A stretch of DNA of 51,876 nucleotides, taken from Verrucomicrobiota bacterium. GTDB lineage: Bacteria > Verrucomicrobiota > Kiritimatiellia > JAAZAB01. Below the pieces are notes generated by a model, which worked only from the letters and a program-made list of their open reading frames with translations, was not told the origin of the DNA and did no database searches. Every line of letters begins with the position of its first letter. The first letter of the stretch is position 1. Of this stretch, positions 47,519 through 51,876 are shown one piece after another. The stretch is from assembly GCA_018898455.1 (NCBI GenBank), contig JAHIJO010000168.1, forward strand, positions 1-51,876. Reading direction: 5' to 3'. Position numbers and translations under genes: made by a program.

Positions 47519-48688
47519 ATGTCACAAAACGTCACAAAACAAAAGTCTAAGAAGCAAAGAAGCCATTGGCCCAAGATTAGACGACGGGGTAAAGCTTGGC
47601 AAGTGGATTGTGGGGTTGCCCTGGGGAAACGAATCCAGCGTAACTACAAGACCGAGGTTGAAGCGGAGGCGGCCGCGGCACAATTCCGGCAGGACCGGAG
47701 CCAGCTGGGGCAAAACGCTTTTGCGCTGACCCCGGAACAACGGCAGCTATGTAGCGAGGCGTTCAAGGTGTTGACCGGCTTCCCAGAGCACACGCTTGTT
47801 GATGCCGCCAAATTCTACAAAGAACACTTTGACCCGGGCGCCCACCGGCGGAGCGTCAGCGAAGTCCTGGCCGAATTCCTGGAAAGCAAACGGACATCGG
47901 GCAAGGCCGCGGTGACGATCCTGGACTACAATTTTCGCCTGGGCCACCTGGCAAAGGACCACGGCAAAAATGATATTCATTCCGTTACCGTCCAAACCCT
48001 CGAAAAGTGGATGGACAAGAGGAAACTCCAAGGCGTAAGCCGCGCAAATTTCCAGCGCAACTTTGTTGTCTTTTTTAACTACGCACTGAAACGCGGATAC
48101 TGCAAACTTAACCCGGCCGTGGCGCTTGAAAAGGTTCGCTTGAAAGAAGTGGAACCGGTCATTATGCCGCAGGGCCAAGTTGTCGATTTACTGACAGTCA
48201 CTATCAGGAAGGCTCCACAGATGATCCCATATTATGCGCTGGGATTCTTTGCCGGTATCCGTCCTGATGAAATCAAGGCCCTATCCTGGCGCAACGTGAA
48301 CTTCGAGCGCCAGGAAATCAAGGTCACTTCGGAAAGCGCCAAGACGCGGGATGCGCGTTATGTCCGTATGAGCCCGAACTTGATTGAGTGGCTACTCCCC
48401 TACCGCAAGGCCGACGGGGAGATATTCTTTTCCCAGCGTTACTTCAACAGCACCCGCAAAGCGGCCGGCGCCGAGTGGGCCAACGACATCATGCGCCATA
48501 CCTACGCCAGCAATCATTGCGTGATCCACGGCACCGACAACACAGCGGACCAGCTGGGCCACAAGGGGAAGTCAATGCTGTTCAAACATTATCGCCGGGC
48601 CGTCAGCGAAAGCGAGGCTAAGCTATATTGGGAAATCCGCCCGGGCGTTAAGGATAATGTCATACAGTTTGAAAAAAAGACGGCATGA
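47519..48688 (+). CDS. tyrosine integrase
   Basis: 389 aa; GFFAGIRPDEIKALSWRNVNFERQEIKV, catalytic-box region IMRHTYASNHCVIHGTDNTADQLGHKGKSMLFKHYRRAVSESEAKLYW. Confidence 0.9.
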   Translation: MSQNVTKQKSKKQRSHWPKIRRRGKAWQVDCGVALGKRIQRNYKTEVEAEAAAAQFRQDRSQLGQNAFALTPEQRQLCSEAFKVLTGFPEHTLVDAAKFYKEHFDPGAHRRSVSEVLAEFLESKRTSGKAAVTILDYNFRLGHLAKDHGKNDIHSVTVQTLEKWMDKRKLQGVSRANFQRNFVVFFNYALKRGYCKLNPAVALEKVRLKEVEPVIMPQGQVVDLLTVTIRKAPQMIPYYALGFFAGIRPDEIKALSWRNVNFERQEIKVTSESAKTRDARYVRMSPNLIEWLLPYRKADGEIFFSQRYFNSTRKAAGAEWANDIMRHTYASNHCVIHGTDNTADQLGHKGKSMLFKHYRRAVSESEAKLYWEIRPGVKDNVIQFEKKTA

Positions 48689-48724
48689 AATATAGTTGTC
48701 CCGCCTGATCCGCGGGGAAGTCCT

Positions 48725-48753
48725 GGGGGTGCCGGCCCTATTCCGGCGCCCCT
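48725..48753 (+). other. GC-rich hairpin between int and the next ORF
   Basis: gggggtgccgg-ccctatt-ccggcgcccct. Confidence 0.5.
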
Positions 48754-48778
48754 GGGCATTCAATAGGGGAATGCACAA

Positions 48779-49735
48779 ATGAAAAGAAAAAATAAGACCA
48801 AGATCAATGTCATCGTTCCCGAGAATGTTAAACGCAAATATATTAACGATGACGGTAAGATTGTTTGCGAAGGCGAGATGACGCCGGAATATGAAAAACA
48901 AATGCTGGCTGAAACACAGTCCCGCGAAAAGGACGACAACTGGAATATTACAGAAAAACGCAAGCTGGAACTTAAAAAATATGCAGGTCAAGTTAGGATA
49001 TTGGGAAATGATATTTGCATAATAAGCCCCGAACATAATTATCCAGATCCAAAAAAGAAGCCGCGAGAGTTTCAGGAATATTGGCGTGACCATAACGCCC
49101 TGAAGCCCAGAACGGAGGAAGAAAAAACCTATATTCACTTTTTACATGATTCGATATTGGTGACGGCACTTATGCAGGAATCGGTGGTATGGCGCCTGGG
49201 CGAAAATGTTTTGAAACAAACGCTGCATCTTGTGTCGGAGATGACCCCAAAACAGACCGGGCTTTTTTTCGATATAGTTCAAAACGGTCAACACCCTGCA
49301 AAGATTGTAAAGGCACGCCAGTATAGAAAAGAGAAAACGGGATTATCGACCACGCAAGTCGGAAGGGATATCGAGAGTCTTAAAGAAGAGAAGCCGCTGG
49401 TGGGTAAAATTATTTCCATCTGTTCCAAGGGGCCAGTTTCCCGCGACCTGATTTATCTCGAAAGATATGATGGAAGCCTGTTTGTTCCCAATTCGGGAAA
49501 AGTTGTTACTAAAGGCGCGGATCTTGAAGATGTTAACCATCTAACCCGCAAGGACCGAGCAGATCCTAATCTGGAAGCATTAAAAGCTATTCCTAATGAT
49601 GATCCTGACCGGCTCGACGATATCATGGATATTAAAAGCATATTGGATACCTACAAGGGCAGGATTATTAGTCTTCCTGACTTGGACAACATTGCAGAGG
49701 CAATTTATGAGTGGACTAGGGGGCGCTTCAATTAA
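48779..49735 (+). CDS. element-encoded protein of unknown function
   Basis: 318 aa lysine-rich ORF with lower GC than neighbours, in operon position; no family recognised. Confidence 0.7.
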   Translation: MKRKNKTKINVIVPENVKRKYINDDGKIVCEGEMTPEYEKQMLAETQSREKDDNWNITEKRKLELKKYAGQVRILGNDICIISPEHNYPDPKKKPREFQEYWRDHNALKPRTEEEKTYIHFLHDSILVTALMQESVVWRLGENVLKQTLHLVSEMTPKQTGLFFDIVQNGQHPAKIVKARQYRKEKTGLSTTQVGRDIESLKEEKPLVGKIISICSKGPVSRDLIYLERYDGSLFVPNSGKVVTKGADLEDVNHLTRKDRADPNLEALKAIPNDDPDRLDDIMDIKSILDTYKGRIISLPDLDNIAEAIYEWTRGRFN

Positions 49736-49776
49736 GCAAATTGTGTGTAAATAATCTTTTTAATTCATTGTCTTGC

Positions 49777-49806
49777 AGGGGGTTCCAAATGGAGCCCCCT
49801 TTTTTT
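49777..49806 (+). terminator. Rho-independent terminator
   Basis: agggggttcc-aaat-ggagccccct followed by TTTTTT. Confidence 0.9.
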
Positions 49807-49862
49807 GTGTTTATTTTTGTGAAGAGTGAAGAGAAATAAAATTTAATAATCGAAAGGAGCAC

Positions 49863-50081
49863 ATGAGTCAACCATTAGATTGTAAACTGTTGACCCGCAT
49901 TCAACTCGCCGAAATACTGGGCGTCAGTTTGCCCACCGTTGACCGGCGCTGCCGGGAAGGCGCCCTCCCCTTTATCCGGCTGGGGCCAAGACAAATCCGG
50001 TTCCTGCCGGCGGACGTTGAAGGCATGCTCTCGCGCCTTCGCGTCGGCCAGCACCCGGGCCAAGGTATGGTGTCACAATGA
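49863..50081 (+). CDS. AlpA/excisionase-like helix-turn-helix protein
   Basis: MSQPLDCKLLTRIQLAEILGVSLPTVDRRCREGALPFIRLGPRQIRFLPADVEGMLSRLR. Confidence 0.8.
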   Translation: MSQPLDCKLLTRIQLAEILGVSLPTVDRRCREGALPFIRLGPRQIRFLPADVEGMLSRLRVGQHPGQGMVSQ

Positions 50082-50323
50082 GCGCCCTGCCGTTTGCCCC
50101 CGGCGCCGTGACCCCAGCGCCAGCCTTCTGCCACCGTTGCGGAAAAGTCACGGAGACCGTTTATCTGCCGCTATCATCCGGCCATATCGGGAACTGTTGC
50201 CAGGAATGCCACGCCACCCGCAAGGGCCGTCCGTTTGTATCCCGTGCTGATTATGAACAAGCCAATGCCCACCCGGGCCGAGGGAATAACCATGAGCTTC
50301 AAGCACATGTCGCTTGTCGTTGA
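50078..50323 (+). CDS. small zinc-finger-like protein
   Basis: 81 aa with CHRC...CCQEC; ATGA overlap with upstream gene. Confidence 0.55.
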   Translation: MSALPFAPGAVTPAPAFCHRCGKVTETVYLPLSSGHIGNCCQECHATRKGRPFVSRADYEQANAHPGRGNNHELQAHVACR

Positions 50324-51050
50324 CCATTCTAAGACCCGAGGGCCGGACCGGGCGATCATGCTTGTTATATCGCGCCGGATGAATGAGGCTGGCCAATGTT
50401 GGCCAGGAATAAATCGCATTGCCGATGATGCCGGTTTAGATAGGCGCTGCGTCATCCGTCGCCTAAAGCATATTTCAGCCAGCGGAGAACTTCTAATCCA
50501 GCGTCAAAATCACGATGTTCAAACCCGTGGTGGAATGCAGGCCGTGAACGTTTACACGCTCGCCATTAATTCATCAAAAGGTAGTGGCCCACAGCCACTA
50601 CCTTCAGGCTCAAAGGGGGTGGCTGACGTGCTCAAAGGGGGTGGCTGTAGTGGCTCAAAGGGGGTGGCTGACGTGCTCAAAGGGGGTGGCCCACAGCCAC
50701 CCGAATCTTCATTGAATGAAAATAAGAAATCTTCATTGAATCAAAGAGGCGGGCATGGGGTGGTTTTTAAGATACCGGATTCCCTTCAAACTCCTGAATT
50801 CATAGCGGCATGGGAATCCTGGCAGACCCACCGGAAAGAAATCCACAAACCGTTGACGGCCCAGTCCGTCAAGATGCAGATGAAGGACTTTACGGCATGG
50901 GGAACGGAACGGGCAATAGCCGCGATCGAATACACCATTAAAAAAGGCTGGCAAGGCATAAGAGAACCAAACCAAGGAGACGCCAATGGAGAGCGAAAGT
51001 CAAAAGCAGATCGAGAATATCTTGAAGTCATCGACGTGCCCAGACTCTAA
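50292..51050 (+). CDS. phage O-like replication initiator (winged-helix N-terminus)
   Basis: MSFKHMSLVVDHSKTRGPDRAIMLVISRRMNEAGQCWPGINRIADDAGLDRRCVIRRLKHISASGELLIQRQ; internal repeats GSKGVADVLKGGG; followed by DnaC-like gene. Confidence 0.75.
   Translation: MSFKHMSLVVDHSKTRGPDRAIMLVISRRMNEAGQCWPGINRIADDAGLDRRCVIRRLKHISASGELLIQRQNHDVQTRGGMQAVNVYTLAINSSKGSGPQPLPSGSKGVADVLKGGGCSGSKGVADVLKGGGPQPPESSLNENKKSSLNQRGGHGVVFKIPDSLQTPEFIAAWESWQTHRKEIHKPLTAQSVKMQMKDFTAWGTERAIAAIEYTIKKGWQGIREPNQGDANGERKSKADREYLEVIDVPRL
50580..50702 (+). repeat. candidate replication origin: four 17-bp iterons between two hairpins
   Basis: GCTCAAAGGGGGTGGCT at 50608, 50630, 50653 and 50675 (last copy 16/17); hairpins ggtagtggc-ccaca-gccactacc (50580-50602) and gggtggc-ccaca-gccaccc (50684-50702). 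Confidence 0.75.
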
Positions 51051-51648
51051 TCATGATGCCTGGGTGAAATCCCAGATGGATGACCGGGAGAACAGCCAGC
51101 GCAACGCGCATGTCGCGCAATTACTCCAGAATGCCCATATCCCGAAGCGCTACCTTGCGCCGGCGCGCCGGGATAACAAGGCATGGACTTCAAAGCTGGA
51201 CCAACTCCAGGCAAAGATCGGCACCGGGATGTTGATCGGCCTACTGGGCACACGCGGCGAAGGCAAGACCATGCTGGCGATTGAACTGATCAAGGCGGCA
51301 TGTCAGTCCGGCAAGTCTGGAATCTATGTCACGGCGATGGAGGTCTTCATGGCGATCAAGGCGGGATACAACACGGGCACCGACGAGGGCCATGTCCTGA
51401 TGCCGTTCAAGATCGCCGCTGTCCTGGTCATTGACGAGGCCCAAGAACGCGGCGCTACTCCATGGGAGGATAGGCTGCTCACACACTTGGTTGATAATCG
51501 CTATGCCAACATGCGGGATACCATCATCGTCTCCAACCAAAAGCCGGCCGACTTCGGCGCGTCAATGGGATCAAGCATCATGTCCAGGATGCAGGAGACG
51601 GGCGGGATAGTCGCGTGTGATTGGCCTTCATTCAGGGTGAGCCAATGA
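50986..51648 (+). CDS. DnaC/IstB-like helicase-loader ATPase
   Basis: Walker A GTRGEGKTMLA, Walker B AVLVIDEAQE, TIIVSNQKPADF, GSSIMSRMQETGGIVACDWPSFR. Confidence 0.88.
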   Translation: MESESQKQIENILKSSTCPDSNHDAWVKSQMDDRENSQRNAHVAQLLQNAHIPKRYLAPARRDNKAWTSKLDQLQAKIGTGMLIGLLGTRGEGKTMLAIELIKAACQSGKSGIYVTAMEVFMAIKAGYNTGTDEGHVLMPFKIAAVLVIDEAQERGATPWEDRLLTHLVDNRYANMRDTIIVSNQKPADFGASMGSSIMSRMQETGGIVACDWPSFRVSQ

Positions 51649-51776
51649 ACATCGAAGGCGGGACAAGGGCGGGCACCCATCCCCCCTCCCCGGTCAAGGT
51701 ACTTCCATGGGATAGGCGGGTACAGGTTCGCGAGGATAGTTTTCTTCGCAATTCAATGATATTTGGAAAGGGTTAG
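51645..51776 (+). CDS. small ORF (43 aa)
   Basis: ATG overlaps the preceding stop (ATGA): MNIEGGTRAGTHPPSPVKVLPWDRRVQVREDSFLRNSMIFGKG. Confidence 0.35.
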   Translation: MNIEGGTRAGTHPPSPVKVLPWDRRVQVREDSFLRNSMIFGKG

Positions 51777-51798
51777 CATTAACAGACGAAAGGAAACC

Positions 51799-51876
51799 AT
51801 GAAAAAACTGAATAAATGTCAACTTGCTCGAAAAATGGCCTGCTCCCGGACCGTGATTCAAAAGCACCTAAAAAAA
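51799..51876 (+). CDS. partial helix-turn-helix-like protein, truncated by window end
   Basis: AGGAAACC then ATG: MKKLNKCQLARKMACSRTVIQKHLKK... Confidence 0.5.
   Translation, partial: MKKLNKCQLARKMACSRTVIQKHLKK

Larger units (their letters stand above)
47415..51876. mobile_element. left part of an integrated phage-like/integrative element next to tRNA-Arg (left boundary approximate)
   Basis: Integrase, AlpA-like protein, zinc-finger protein, O-like initiator with iterons, DnaC-like loader, further small ORFs, all on +, continuing past the window. Confidence 0.75.

Noticed and set aside
50580-50702. CRISPR array
   Set aside because: Repeat units are 17 bp with 5-6 bp gaps inside an ORF and no cas genes; iteron interpretation fits better.
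1-51876. rRNA operon or CRISPR-Cas locus
   Set aside because: No 16S/23S-like sequence or cas genes found on reading either strand.

Overview
The window looks like a chromosomal segment of an uncultivated Gram-negative bacterium. A PVC-type lineage is my guess from repeat style and gene content; it was not tested. (1) 1-3.8 kb: a multi-PAS sensor cut by the window edge and an FAD-dependent oxidoreductase. (2) 4.3-15.5 kb: a minus-strand arsenic/thiol-redox island with ArsM, ACR3, a P1B-type ATPase, two CcdA-like membrane proteins, Cys-rich small or membrane-tethered proteins, thioredoxin-like proteins, an ArsP-like permease and two ArsR regulators. It contains a four-helix-bundle (S23/IVP) cassette flanked by inverted motifs and several modular palindromic repeats. 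(3) 15.6-31 kb: mixed metabolic and housekeeping genes (ceramidase-like, PHP, nitroreductase, IS110 remnant, RhlE-like helicase, fhs, SGNH/beta-propeller protein, paired amidohydrolases, LpxL-like, tRNA-Lys, rnc, Xer recombinase, polysaccharide deacetylase). (4) 31.7-38.4 kb: a MarR / TolC / MFP / RND efflux operon with a small P-II-like partner. (5) 38.5-47.1 kb: pcm, tRNA-His, parB, RluA-type synthase, manA and a 1.2-kaa coiled-coil/TPR protein. (6) 47.3 kb to end: tRNA-Arg and an integrated phage-like element with a tyrosine integrase, AlpA-like protein and a lambda O/P-like replication module whose O-like gene carries four 17-bp iterons read in two different frames between two matching hairpins. 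The strongest leads are the Cys-rich arsenic/redox island, the iteron origin, the 5'-leader-associated repeat family and the S23 cassette. Protein calls come from reading motifs in the translations; no database search was run.
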